From contig NC_080560.1 of NCBI RefSeq assembly GCF_030253575.1, positions 32,539,501-32,603,500 of the forward strand: a DNA stretch of 64,000 nucleotides, in the 5' to 3' direction. Under the pieces are notes generated by a model. It saw nothing but the letters and a program-made list of their open reading frames with translations, was not told the DNA's origin and searched no databases. Of the stretch, positions 42,670 through 55,500 are shown piece by piece. This DNA is from Rhododendron vialii. Its lineage: Eukaryota; Streptophyta; Magnoliopsida; Ericales; Ericaceae. Numbering within the stretch: position 1 is the first letter of the stretch; each line of letters opens with the position of its first letter. The position numbers and the translations under genes were made by a program.

Positions 42670-43990
42670 GATGACAGATGTGGATGAGTCTAATGGCGAA
42701 GAAGGAGCTTCACAAGGACCCAAAGTGAGCACCAAATCTAATATTGGAAAGCGTGGTAAGGTCTATTGTTTGGAACCATTTCACCAAATTGAAAAGTGAA
42801 TCAGGTTCAAAAAGCGCTGAACTGCTTGCAATTGGTGTGATATGGATCCAAAGGTTGATGGAGCAAAATAAAAGTGTCCATTGGGTAATTTGGATTAGAA
42901 GCAAAATTTAGGCTTTAAATGCACTAAAGATGTGGCAAGGGAGAACGTTGAAAATATTGTGGCGGTAAGTTTTTAGTGTGGAATTGTCGATTAATGAAGA
43001 AAGGCCCTTTAGTGAACGGACCTTGAAGGATTTAAATACTTTAAGCATTTGGCACGGGCTAAGTGGATAATTATCCCACGTAGAATTAGTTGCAAAGTTT
43101 TTTTTCCAGATATTTGATAGAGAAGAAAGTTTTGAAGAGCGCACTTTGTCATCAACAAATATGCCTTACCAGGGATAATTGAACATCTTTGAAAATTTTG
43201 AATTGAAGGTTCTCACAGGTTTTTTTTTTGTGTGATTGTGATCAGAAACTCCACAGGAAACTTACAAAGGTGGTAGTCTCGGACACTGGCGGATCCAGGA
43301 ATTTCCTTTAGAGGGGTCATCCATTTAGGACTGGTCATATATTTTTGAAAGTCGTAGGCGAACTCACATCAAATTTTATTATCGAATTCGAAAATGAGTA
43401 TATAGGTATATCATTTATTTTTCTGGTTATTGTTAGTTAATTTTGAGCTTGTAGGAAAAATAAATAAAATGTAAACTACTAAAGAAAATATGGGTATTTT
43501 TTTATTTTTACATGGAATTTATATTTTATTGTTATAGTAATTGATTTGTGTAGCAAGTGACATTATTGTAAATGGCTTTGTGTTACCAATGCTACATGAA
43601 TTGGTTTTAAGGGGGGGTTCAAGTCTCAAACCAACTAAAAAATTCATGGATAGGTTTTTTCCTAACTATTGACAGACAAAAGAAGAGAGAATGTTGGCGC
43701 CAGAATTTAACCCTCTGTCATTTATTCGGAGGCGCAATGCCTTTCCACTGGAACAATTGCAATGCTTCATTAGTTTTCGGGGATGTTATATGTAAATTAT
43801 TTAGACTTAGGGGCCCTCCTTTGGGGCCCAATTTTCACTGGGGTCACGTAACCCCTCTGTGAACCTACACTGGATCTGCCCATGGGACTCTCGGTAAGGT
43901 GTTTGAGCAGTGTTTGTTAGATCGAAAGATTGAGAAGTTTATAACAACTACTGTTCTCTAGGAAAAAATGCAAAATTATTATACTCCACA
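42670..43990 (+). pseudogene. hAT transposase fossil, interrupted by a MITE
   Basis: Near 42760 a frame reads VWNHFTKLK, followed in a shifted frame by TACNWCDMDPKVDGAK. This matches the BED-type zinc finger of plant hAT transposases (W..F.K......C..C...........H), broken by frameshifts. At its far end GGSL precedes the MITE at 43283-43886; after it GKVFEQCLLDRKIEKF continues the same frame, which matches the hAT segment normally reading GK.IE.CLL.W.I.K. Several stops and shifts lie between, so the copy is dead. It sits in the 5'-UTR intron of the SURP/CID gene, same strand. Confidence 0.65.
43283..43886. mobile_element. hAT-like MITE inserted in the transposase fossil
   Basis: Starts ACACTGGCGGATCCAGG and ends ACTGGATCTGCCCATGGG, imperfect inverted ends. 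Flanked by AGTCTCGG (43275-43282) and ACTCTCGG (43887-43894), an 8-base target duplication with one mismatch, the length expected for hAT. The CTGGCGGATCCAGGAATTT terminus is a widespread plant MITE type. 604 bases, non-coding. Confidence 0.75.
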
Positions 43991-44224
43991 GTCTATAATA
44001 AGAACGAGGTAATCAAACATTCGACATTTAGATCTGTTCAGATCCTGGTTTGCAAAACCCATATACTCATGTGTACAACAGAACAAGATAATGCATTTGA
44101 ACCAGAAAGTGGTTCGTCTTGTCAATGGATACAAGATAATGTTTCAGTGATTTTGCATATTTGATTATTGTCAGTGAGGCAAGTTAGTTTTTGCAACATA
44201 AGCTCTTATTGAGTTGCATTAATC

Positions 44225-44652
44225 ATACACGTCTATGAAGCACACGACTCTATTTTGGCATCCGTACGTGTATCAGATACAGGTACACTCAGATGTGCTC
44301 CAGATACGTGGACGATGCATTTTTTAAAGTATCTTGTTTTCAAAATATTTTTTGGTATCCCGATACGTTTTGGATACGCTCGAATACGTGTTGGATACGC
44401 TAGGATACGTTTTGGATATGCGCGGGTTAAATATGTTATTACTTAAATATATGGGTTAAGAGCGATGAGACGAAAGGCAGAAACATAGAAGACAGAAGGC
44501 AGAAACATTTCTGTTTTAGTTACCCAAAAAAAAAGCCAGAAACAGAGAAGACGATCGATATCTCGCACTCGTCTCGCATCTCTCTCTCGACGACTGCAAG
44601 TCTCTTCTCTCTCGTCTCTCTCTTTCTCTCGTCTTCTTCTCTCTTGTCTCTC

Positions 44653-44730
<78 letters not shown>

Positions 44731-45170
44731 CAGTGTGTGTGTGTGTATCCTGATTTTAGGGTTTTTTCTTGTCTGTCATCTCTCTCTTGTCTGATTTTAG
44801 GGGTTTTTTTAACAGTTCAATGGATTCTGCTGGTACTGGTAGTTCTGTTTCCTCATCCATCAACCTAATGAAGGGGATACAAGTAATCCTCTTTGGAGTT
44901 ACATTACAAAATTAGAGGAATTGAGTGATGCAGGGGGAAATAGTTTGTGGTGGTGCAATTTTTGTAGTGTTGTCAAAAAGAGTTCATACACTAGGGTTAG
45001 GGGCCATTTGTTGAAGTTGTCCAATGGAATTTGGACCTTGTAATGAAAAAATTAATTATTAATTGAATTTTATTGTTATTTATTTTTATATTCAATGTAT
45101 CCCCAATGTATCGTATCCTACTTTTTGGAAAAATCATGTATCCGTATCGTATCCGTGCTGCTTTGGATGA
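44225..45170 (+). mobile_element. hAT-derived element with BED-finger remnant
   Basis: The left part holds repeated GATACG(T/C) words (GATACGTTTTGGATACGCT, 44360-44430), the right end the inverted style (GTATCGTATCC, CGTATCGTATCCGTGC). Near 44895-45040 a frame reads PLWSYITKLEELSDAGGNSL, then WWCNFCSVVKKSSYTRVRGH and LLKLSNGIW: a BED zinc finger (C..C...H) as in hAT transposases. The upstream ATG at 44821 is in a different frame, so the fragment is broken. Long (CT)n lies inside. Confidence 0.6.
44655..44726. repeat. (CT)n microsatellite
   Basis: About 72 bases of CT dinucleotide inside the hAT-derived element, following imperfect CT-rich sequence from 44575. The Leu-Ser frame through it is an artefact. 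Confidence 0.95.
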
Positions 45171-45370
45171 CATACTGGGCCAACTAGCTGTCAGTAGACT
45201 GTAGTATATATTATGATGATACATGCATAGACTCTGAGGCTCCATCAAGGCAACCAATGTTGGGATATACGATATTTGTTCTCTACTTTCGTTCTTTTTA
45301 TGTTTTGTTTTTGTTTTAGGTGAATCAAAAGTTCTAAAGCTTTCTCAAAGAGAATTGCTCTAGAAGGTTG

Positions 45371-48300
45371 ATGGATCGACAGGCTCATGATTATGCTGCT
45401 GCAATGGCATTTGCTCAGCAGCAGCAGCAAGCAGCTAATATTCAACAGCAGCAGCAATTCGGTTTCCATCCACAACACCAACAGTTTCCTCCATCAGTTC
45501 ATGGCCCTCCTTTTCTATCCCCACATCCTTCTCTCCAGCAATATCCTTTCCCTCGTCACTTACAACAGCCACACCAACTCCACCCTCATCCTCCCCCCCA
45601 CCCTCACCACCTTCATCTTCAGCAGCAACAGCCACCACCTTCTTTTCCTCCTCATATGCCCCCTCATCTTGGTCCATCACCTTTACTGGGTCCATATGAT
45701 TCTCCGCCGCCCCCTGTGGCTCCCCCATCTGATCCTGAAATCCAGAAGTGTATCGATAAGCTTGTTGAATATATTGCCAAAAATGGACCTGAATTTGAAG
45801 CCCTGATCCGTGAAAAACAACAAGACAATCCTGCTTACATTTTCCTATTTGGTGGTGAAGGGCATAATTACTACCGCTACAAGCTTTGGTTATCATCTCG
45901 GCCCCTTGGTGGGCCCTTCAACCCACCTTTCCCCTCATCTTCTATGATGCATCCTCCAAATCCTATGATGAGCCCATCGCCTTTGAATGCTCCCCTTCTG
46001 GGTGGGCCCCAGCTACACCAACCTCCTTTTACACCACCACTTTATGAGCAACAGCCTTTTGTTGGTCATGGTCGACTAGATTATGATCAATCTTCTAGGC
46101 CATTCAAAGGTCTCTCTGGACCTCTTCCTTCTGATGTTGCAATGGAACTGAATAATGTGCTTAACAGTCTCAGCGGAACCAAAGAGTCAATCAAAGGTGC
46201 CAAGATTTGGTTTATGCAGAGGTCTCCTTTTGCACCAGCACTGGCTGAGGCACTTAGGGACAGGGTGTTTGTCGTGGATGACTCGGAGAGACAATTGCAC
46301 ATAATTTACCTTGCCAATGACATTCTATTTGACAGGTATATTTCCAGTGCTCTTGCCAACTCCAGTAAATAAATTTGGGTGCTTATGAAACTAACTGTAT
46401 TCTTTTTTGGTGAATAAGAAATACATTAAGAGAAAACAGGCTTACAATAGTTGAGGAAGGCAAACCTTCCAAAACAACAAGGCGAGGAAACTAACTCAGC
46501 TAAGAAGCTGAAGAAAAAATCGTATAGGGTATTTGCCAATGGCTACAAATCATGTATTTTAATGGAGTTTGTTTTACAGAAGAGAATTGGGAACTCCTAA
46601 CACGTACATCAAAACAATCTTCTCTAGGACTTTTAGATAGGGCCTGTTCTGAAGTTCGTTTCTTGCCCATAGCAGCCCAAGCAAGTCTCCTAACTGTGCT
46701 GCTGAAAGAATTACCGCTAAATTTCGCAATGAACCATGAGATCTCGGCTTCCCAATTATGTTGTGCTAAATTTCCCAAACGAGCCATAAGATTATTCCTT
46801 TCTTTGCTATACCGCTTAACTGTATTTTGGCTTCTTTGCTGGAGTCTTACCTATTGCTTCAACATCTGTTCTTTTATTCTTCTTTTTTTATTTTACTGTG
46901 TGATCTTTGTTCGTCCTTCTAATTTAATTGAACAGTTGATAACTAGAGATCTTCCTCACTTTCTCTAATGGTATCTTCCCAAATTTAGTATGTTAGTCCA
47001 TATGGTAATTGATGACCGAGTGAAGAATATGCTAAGAATCTGGTGAAACATATGTGGTGTGTACTGTCATCTGACGCATAGAAGGAAAGCGGGTTTCAGA
47101 CAATTGAAACTCCGAATGAATGGAAGTTTATTTCATGAGAGGAGATAAATGTCATAGGCTGTTGGATGGAGTTAGCCCACAAATGAACTTGTTTCTCCAT
47201 CGCTATAAAATTAAGACCGGGACACAACCTAAGGGCCCACTAAGACATGCCAAGAAGGCAATAAAACTCCTTGAAACTAGATTCTCCTAATGGCCGGACC
47301 TCGCGTAATAGAAAACAATACAGCAGACGATCAAACAAAGCAATCTAACCGACAACAAAGCACAACTTGGTTGGCGAGAGGAAAGGGCACGTTTACCTTT
47401 CACAACCTTAGAGCGTAGGCTTAAATGAATGCAAGATACTGCACAATTAGTCCCCAAGTCCTTGCCCTTGGGCTTTCCATCCTTGATATGGGTTAAAGGG
47501 AGAATCTCTGGATTGAAAGATTAACAGCTTTTCTCCATTGCAGCCTTTAGCTTGTGAATTTGATTCTTAAACCTCCTATTGCTCAAATTTTAAAAGCCTG
47601 TTCTCTCCTCTAGGAGAAAGAGTGGAGTCCTTATGTTTAATTCCATCATCTTATTCCATCTACCTAGGAGTAATAAACATAATGGGGGCACAAAAACTTC
47701 TTGCTTGCTTCCCCTTCTTTGATTCGTCCACCTTCTTTGGATCACACAATGCTAAAATGTAAAAAATGTAAGTTGAATATGCATGGGGGAAGTTAGATTC
47801 CCATTTACATCTAGGTAGGATTTCTTGATAAAATGTCTGTGAGAACCCCACGTCCATCCTGTGGAAAGATCTTTCTTTTACTTGCCTACGCAGTAGAGTG
47901 AACCTGCAGTTGTCTGTACTTAGATAGATTATCTGCCTCTTAAATGCCTGCACTAACTCATACTTTTTGGTTCCCACTGGCTATGCATCCATGTCAGTAA
48001 GAATATTACACAAGGTAATGTTGGGATTAAGCGCGGTAATCCCACCCACAATGGAAGCGCAACAAACAAAAAACAAATCACATAGCAAGAGAACACACAC
48101 AACCAAAATACGTGATTCCTCAAACTCGGATACGTCCACAGGAGAGATATTTCACTATATGGAAAAATAGACGATTACAACGTGAGATGAAAAACCCTCT
48201 CGAGCTCCTAACACACGGCTCTATACATTGTTTTTACACTCACCCCCAACATCTCTATTTTCCCTCTCATCTATTCTCTCTCACACACACAATCTCACAG

Positions 48301-50962
48301 TGGGAGAGATGCCAAAGGGGCTCCCAATCTTTCTGCCTTCTCTGCTCTCTACCACACTTCACACACGGCACAAATCTCCCTTAAATACATGGCAGCAAAA
48401 GCCTCTAAATTTGCCAAGAATATTCTAGAGCTCATCACCACATTTAATGCTCCATGCCAGCCCACTTAATTTCCTTAAACATTTAATTAACTTAACCAAC
48501 ACCAAACAAACCACTATGGCCTTTTCTTTTTCCAAGTAGCATTCACACCACATGGGCAAAACCCAACAGGTAAGTTATTCATTGATTTAGCGGCGTAGTA
48601 ATGCGAATTAAGATGTAGTTGGCTGTTGGCCCCATATTATTACCCCTGACTACTATTGCCTGTTGTCATGTTTTCGGAGCGAGTTCTATTTAAATATGCA
48701 ATAAGTAAATGCCACAGATGAACAAGAAGGAAGGCTTTAGACTAGAAGGCCCTATAAACTTGCATGTGCATCAAAAAGGCACTCCCTCCATTCCTGATTG
48801 TTGTTCCCTTTTGGGAGTTCCAACTTTTTAAGGAGACATGTAATGATTACACTTACATTCAAATTTGATGACATCGTTCCACCATTGCCCCTATATTCAA
48901 CACTTATATTCACTTATGAGGGACACTTTTGGAAAATCATAATTTTTTACTTCCACTTTTTGAAAAGGACCAACATTTTGGAACATCACAAAATGGAATA
49001 ATGGACTAACAATTAGGAACGTAGCTAGTATTCTAGTAAGATTGCATAACTTAGAATCCCACTATTGTGTTTGAGATGCAAAAGATTGTGTTCTTAAACG
49101 CTTCTTTTTTTAGCATTCCGTCTTGTTGAGAATATAAATAACAAAGTTGCCTCTCTCTCTAACAACTTAAGCTTTTAGATGAGTTGGTGGTTAACAATCT
49201 AATACGTCTCGGATGTGTGAGTTGATGCTAGGTTGCTAGCATATTTAACTTGGGCTTTTTCTGTCTCTCTGTTGTGTGAGTTGATGCTAGGTTGCTAGCA
49301 TATTTGACTTTGGCTTATTCTTTAATGCGCAGCTTGCAGCGTAGGATCAACCCTCATGAGCTTGATAATGAAGCACTTGCATTTAAGCCTGTTTTAGGGT
49401 CCATGCTTGCAAGGATTTTCCACAACCCTCACAACAAGGAGGAAAATCAGTCACGGTTACAGAAAATCTTGCAGTTCTGGGCTTCTAAGGAAGTCTATGA
49501 TCATAGCACTATTTGTGCGTTGGAGAATGAGATGATTGGTGGACCGCCGAAGAATTTTCTTCCAGGGCCTCCGAAGGATTTATCTGCTGCTTCGACTGAT
49601 CCCTCAACTGCAGGTAACTATCCCTCACCCCCATCTGGGCCACCTCTCTCTCTCCATTGAAACTCGCACAGTTTGAAGGCAAATATGATTTCCATGGTAG
49701 TAGTTCTTGTTGCTGCGAAAACTAGAGGTCTATCTTACTCTGCTCATTGTTTTTGTTTAGCTCACACTGTCTAAATTAAGTTTTAAGATTATATATGCTA
49801 CAATCAGGTATGGATCCAGAAATTTTATTTGGAAAAAATGCATAGCACTTTCACCTGTTTTTGAACGAGACAGTTACAATTTACAACAAAAAATTTAGAG
49901 TCTTTAGAATATGTAATTGATTAGGTTGCAATGCAGTTTAATTTTGTTGGTTGTAATATAAATGAAGTTGACTGTATCACGTAATTTAGGTGGTAGTATT
50001 TTCTTGTGGTTAAATGCATCTTATGTAACATTGTAGAAACACACACAAACAAATGTAGGGGGATCGTAACAGAGAGTAGTAGGGAAATTTTGGAAAAAGT
50101 TGGGAGGTACATGGCACCCTTGGCAACTTGGTCATTACATGCCTCCGTCCTAGCTATAATTAAGTTCCATACTCTGCGTATATCATGTTTTCCTCCGCCT
50201 ATATGAAATGTTTAGACTTTCTGCTACAGCTACGTTTCTTTCCATGCAGGAGTGCCGCTGCAGGGGCCGGTCCCACATTTACTCGATAAGGAACATCCTG
50301 GTAAACAAATTCCCTCTATAGGAGCCGTGCCATCATCCCAGCAATTTCTTCCAAATCTGGTCCCAACTGGTACTTTTGCCGGGTCCCTGCCCATGTCATC
50401 AACTCAACCACCAAATCAACAGGCTTCTGCTAATGCTGGCGAAAAATTACCCCCATACCCTTTATTCCCACCCGGGCTGATTCCCGGAATGGTTAGAAAG
50501 ATGCAAATTGGCAGTGGGGTCCCTTACTCTCCCATGAGCCCTCTGGATATCCCAACTATGATACCACCTTCCAATGTATCTCCATCTGAAGTTCTTGAAA
50601 GGGTATCAAAATTCTTTAAGGAGATTGGTGAGATCAACCCTTCTGAGGGTCCCATGAAAACATCCGATTCAGACGACGATTACTATGAAGAGAGAGAACC
50701 TCCAGTTCGAAAGGGAGGAGCGTGCATACCTCCGCCGCCTAATCTACAAGTGGACCCAGAAACTGGGACTTATGCTGATGGAAGTGTTGATCGGAAACCT
50801 GGGTCCACTGCTTCCGGGAGGTTGGGACTGGGGGCCACAGCTGATCCGAATGAGATTAGTCAGTATGACGATGTTTATTCTTCTTATAGGAAACAGAGAA
50901 GCACAAATTATCATACGTCTATGAGCGCGAGAGCTGCTACTACGACTACTACTACTAGGTAA
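45371..50962 (+). CDS. SURP and CID domain protein (U2 snRNP-associated / CHERP-like)
   Basis: Three coding exons: 45371-46335, 49333-49613, 50250-50962; GT-AG introns, frame kept, 652 residues. The N-terminus is Gln/His/Pro-rich (residues 1-118). The SURP (SWAP) module spans about 124-172: [20 protein letters not shown], then NPAYIFLF and YYRYKL. The CID module, which in relatives contacts the RNA polymerase II C-terminal domain, spans about 254-390: [45 protein letters not shown] (exon 1), then MLARIFHN and [12 protein letters not shown] (exon 2). A Pro-rich linker leads to a C-terminal [20 protein letters not shown] and [12 protein letters not shown] segment and ends in a Thr run before TAA. 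SURP plus CID is the layout of CHERP/SR140-type U2 snRNP-associated splicing factors; nuclear pre-mRNA splicing is inferred. The stop follows a potential donor (AG|GTAAGA at 50958), so an extra downstream exon cannot be excluded. Confidence 0.9.
46402..46816 (-). mobile_element. 5'-truncated LINE in intron 1 of the SURP/CID gene
   Basis: TAACTGTATT at 46392-46401 and 46817-46826 directly flanks the insert. On the minus strand the insert ends with TTATTCACC followed by A6, and its start encodes [19 protein letters not shown] and [10 protein letters not shown], the C-terminal end of a plant L1-type reverse transcriptase ORF. It is antisense to the host gene. Target duplication, tail and protein remnant agree. 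Confidence 0.82.
48019..48568. mobile_element. solo LTR
   Basis: Starts TGTTGGGATTAAGCG and ends GCAAAACCCAACA (TG...CA with TGTTGGG/CCCAACA ends), flanked by GGTAA at 48014-48018 and 48569-48573. 550 bases, no internal retrotransposon sequence on either side, so a solo LTR left by LTR-LTR recombination. It lies in intron 1 of the SURP/CID gene. Confidence 0.85.
48780..49020. mobile_element. degenerate Stowaway-like MITE
   Basis: CACTCCCTCCATTCCTGATTG at the left resembles the CTCCCTCCGTCCC terminus; TTGTTCCCTTTTGGGAGTTCC finds partial inverse matches near 48965 (GGACCAACATTTTGGAAC). The right terminus has decayed. Confidence 0.45.
49214..49331 (+). repeat. 59-bp tandem duplication at the 3' end of intron 1
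   Basis: TGTGTGAGTTGATGCTAGG then TTGCTAGCATATTT occurs at 49214 and 49273 with only two differences over about 47 bases. The second copy ends within a dozen bases of the acceptor AG (49331-49332) of exon 2. Confidence 0.88.
49614..50249 (+). other. intron 2 of the SURP/CID gene
   Basis: GT at 49614 and CAG at 50247-50249. AT-rich; no feature recognised inside. Confidence 0.8.
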
Positions 50963-52581
50963 GAATCAGTTTGTTGTATCCCTATTTGTAGTCTTAAAGG
51001 AAAACTGGTCCTTTAATTTTGTGTCGGAGTTGGAACATTTTGCAAGTTTAATGCATAGGAGCATGTTGGCATTTTTCAATTTCTGGCCCAAATGGTAGTT
51101 TTATTTTTATGCATATTCTGTGTGAATGTATATCCCTACTATTACATCACTTGTCAAAAAAGAAGAAAGATCTTTACTATTGGCTTAAGGCAACACCCCA
51201 TTTTGCTGATCTCGGAGTCCTTGAAGCTTCATCTTCAAAAAAAGACTCCTTGAAGCTTTCTTTATCGTTTTCGTGTTCAAAACACAAACCCAATTCGACT
51301 AATGATGGAATCAGATCCGTTTGGAAGAAACAGTTTGTGAAAACTGAATCCAAATAGTTTCAAACCTCATAAGCAATCTCACACATAATGAAGAGGTGGT
51401 CTCCTCGTCTCAAGTTTGGAACCTGAGATTTAAGAATTTGGTGCATCTTAGGTCTCAGATTTGAAGTCTCCAAGTGTTATCAATTATCGATTCTTATAGG
51501 GCCAATAATTTCAAAGCTTTATAGGGCCAATCGCCAATACTTTCAAAGCGCCCCCTACTAATAATTGGTATGGTCTTCCGTCTATTAGTTGAGGTGCACA
51601 TAAAATAACCTTAAAACCATCCACCAATGGATGGTAAGGTTTTAAGAATTAGTCAAGAGGCATGTAAACTAATCCAAACATTGTGAAGTTATGAAAAAAA
51701 AAACACGAGATAGTCTCAGGTTTAAGATCTAAGTCACACAATGCATGCGCTTGTGCATTAGGATGAGCGTGAAATTCGCAAGAGGAAGTATTAAGAGTGC
51801 GAACATTGAGTGAAGTTTGAGAGCGGAAGCAAAGTCTAGGATAGGTCTGAGATTAAGACCTTCAGCAAATTGCGAAAGCATATCAAAGCTCGCACCCACA
51901 CCACTCCAACTTGAATGTAATTGGTTCATAAACTAAGATTAACTACTTATATTTGGTGTTTTGCCCAGCGACGGTGTATCGCATATTGATCTGTGTAAAA
52001 CAAACCCCACGAACAAAGCACTAATTCCCACCATTTGTTTTGGTTTCAACTGTATCTCGGACCCATTGCATCCACTACATCTGCCCTTCGGACATCTCCT
52101 TGCCTGAGAGATCTTCAGTTTTTCAAATGTACGGACGTTGAAAAAACTGACTACAAGGCCTAAAAGTTAAAAAAAAAAACTACTACTTTCCCAGTTTGTC
52201 AGTCTATGGATCTCCCTTGCATTCTGGTTGAACACAAAAGCGGAGGAGGTTGGCAAAAACGAGCAATAAAAATCAAATCTTGAAAGACACAGACAAAGGA
52301 CGACTAAAAATTCCACAAGTAATGCCAACAGATTACACAAGCGGTCCATGCCACAAACATGCAGAACTCCACTAACATCCCACCGTCCAATATGGAGGTA
52401 AAATCAAAAAATTGTCCAGTTGTATATATAGATATGCAACAAGATACAAACTGTCTTAAAGAGTGGCATTTTGCGTATACATATTACAATCCTGGAAAAC
52501 GTCGGACTGGGATACAATGCTCTCTCCTGGATTGAAGAAAATTCGAGAAACCAAGCGAATGTCACACATCCGTTTCCTCCT
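50963..52581. other. convergent intergenic region
   Basis: Lies between the stop of the SURP/CID gene (plus) and the stop of ZPR1 (minus), so it holds both 3' UTRs. No gene is supported; the plus frame at 51109-51357 is without motifs. Confidence 0.5.
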
Positions 52582-55500
52582 TCAGAGTACAGCATCAGTT
52601 GATGTGTAAGCATCATCAGCTCCAGAGGTGTCAATATCATTCAGACCCAACTCCTCATTCTGCTCCCACGACCTCTCGTATTCCTCAACTGGCCATTGCC
52701 CAACAAAAAAACACAGTAAACAGTTGCAAATGTGCAATTACTAGGAGGAGAAACTCATCAGCAACAAAGAAAGTACAATAAGGTCCTTGTTAGACTAGAC
52801 TGCATAGGATAGATAAACCAAACATGTTGTATCTCCCATCTTTTGTAGGATACATCCACAGATATTTAGCCCTAGCCGCAAAATTTCTAACCAAAGGTGA
52901 GATGTGTCTCCCCTTAAATTTATAGTCACAATCCGATGTTTGAATCCGGAAAAAACACACGGGGCTTACAAAACAAAACAAGATTGTTTCAAAAAACTTG
53001 ATTACAGGGAATTTCGGATTGACTGTTGACTTAATTCCACATTCCGTGGTGCTCGATAAAGCAGTCAATGTCAACATCTTTGTCCATGACAAGTATATGT
53101 ATGGCGTCTGTCAAAAAGTCCAGCCATTTGTCTACCTTAAAGAAACCAGGGAACCATTTGAGGTACTTACAGGTTAGTTGATGGTCATCTTGAATATCAT
53201 CAGTTGCTGGTGCGACAAAAGAATTTGCCAGGGCATCATCAAGTATCAAAGTCCACGGCTCTTCCAAGCTCAGAAGCTGCAGTACCAGTCAGACAGTCGA
53301 ACGAGCAAACAGGCAGACCCAATAATTTAGACTTTTTACCCAAAGCATACATTTGATGCCCAGACGGAAAAGGTAGAGAAAACCATAATTTGAAAATGAA
53401 GTTAAGAAACAAATAGGCATTGTGTATGCAAATAGAAATCAGTCAAATCACATCATCCGCCAACTGGAGCTGCCACGATGCTCTAAATAGATGAATGCAT
53501 TTTTTCAGACCATGGTCTCTGATAGTAACGGTTGGAAGTATTTTAGTGAGGATTTTAATTACCAGAAAATGAAGAAACGGGGTATGAGATGATTTGTGGA
53601 ATTTATCTGATAATAACAGAGCAAAAGTTCAGCAAATAAGTAAATCCTATCGTCAAATGGCAGATGTTGGCGCCCTGCCTTTTGGGTTTTGTCCTTTCAT
53701 TTCCACCTTTTTTTGACAATGATAGCAGTGAGTTAGCACAACTGAAGGCATCATAGTTTAGAGCTTTACTACCTTGTTAAGCCTTGTACTGAAGTCTTGC
53801 CACCTGTTTTTCTTATTATCATCGAGACTATCTCCAAAAGTAAATCCCTGTACTCTCTCAAGATCTGCAAATCAACCATGTAATATAAAATTCTATCTGA
53901 CAATAGAGGTGCTAGTGTATATGGTACAGAAAAAAAATGGAAAATTTTGAAAGCATAACTGAAAACAAAGCAAAGATATGAATATAACAAAAAAAAAAAA
54001 TCCAAAGTTAGACAATGTGAAGATGCCCGTCTCAACAGTAGTTAAAATAAACAACACCATATTGATCAGATCTGATCGGCCCCAATGTGGGGGGCAAAAC
54101 TCACATAAAAACGTATGGAGGGAAAAAAAAAAACATGAAACACTTGTTTGAGAGAAATAACCCATATCCAGACATAATGCAATTTCTGAATTCACAAATC
54201 TATATCACCCATAAGTGTTTATAGTTTATACCACGTGTGAATGTCAGGATGCAACAACAATTTTTTTTTGTAAACATAAGATCCTAAGTTCTTTTAAAAA
54301 TGATGATGAAAAACAAAGATATTGTCAAGGAAATTTTGCAGCTTGGAGGATAGAACTACACATCGAATAAAAAAGAAAGGGAACAAAGGGTACTCACTCT
54401 CACTGATTTGCATAATCAAGCCTTCAACAGTTGTCACCAGTCCACCCAATGTTCCACTGGCAAGCTCCAAGTCAAGTTCTGGGACTTTTACACTTGCAGT
54501 ATCTGACTGATATTATGTCCAATGATGTTTTTGTCAGCACATGCCTTTAAGTCTTATGAACATCATTTGTTTTTGTCAGCATATTAACGAGTTCTTGCTC
54601 AGCTAGTTGACGGTAGTTTTCATAAAGGTATTACATATACTTAAGAATGCACAACGCGAAACTAATGTCATAGATGCAGCTAGAAGAGAAGGAACTAGAG
54701 AAAATTTCAAAAGATATCAAAACTATAATTAATTGATAGTCACGATAACATTTATTATCGGAGCTGGCATACATACACTGCGTCAAACAACTAAATTTCT
54801 GAAAATATGAATATAGTAGAAGATGCAAGAGGACATTCCCAACCACATTCTTTTCCAAGCCCTCGGAAGATTCATCTAAATCTTGCCTCTAAAAATGACC
54901 TTTAGAAAGCTTTGTATAACATATTATTCTGCATTTCAATGACAGTTACGTTCTCAAGGTTACTAAACGGAGAATGAAGAAAAAGAGGAAAACAAACAAA
55001 AGAAGGCTATTGTGGTGAGTGGTGAGTGGTGACTGAAGGGGAACACCCATGCCTTGTGTCAATATTGCTTCTGACTCAGTAATACGTTCCAGCTTCCAAG
55101 GTGCCATTGCAACAAGATCACAATTGGTAATCTTGCATGTATTATTTCCAGGCCAAGGGTAAGGAAGCTACTAAAAAAGCTAGAATATTCCCCACATAAT
55201 ATAAAATTGTCCGTAATGCTTTTAGGATCACCAACTCGAGCACAAATATTTTTCTCCAAATATCTAAGTTATTAAACCTAAAAGCTACCATCCAAGTTCT
55301 TAAGATACGCAAATGATCTCATGTAATCTGTATGAAATCAAGCACAGACTAAGCCCACAACCTACCTGAACCAACTTTCTAACTGAACACTACTATCCTA
55401 ACACAACTGGTATCTCCATTTACATACAGAGAGTGTAACAAAAGATCTCATCATAATTTTAACAACTATGCTACTGGGATCGTAGCCCAACATAGTTTAC

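Noticed and set aside
44644..44868. 74-codon frame with Ser-Leu run
   Set aside because: Created by the (CT)n microsatellite.
50958..50962. Additional exon after the SURP/CID stop
   Set aside because: AG|GTAAGA would be a usable donor, but no downstream exon with matching phase and recognisable sequence was found, and the ending fits a terminal exon.
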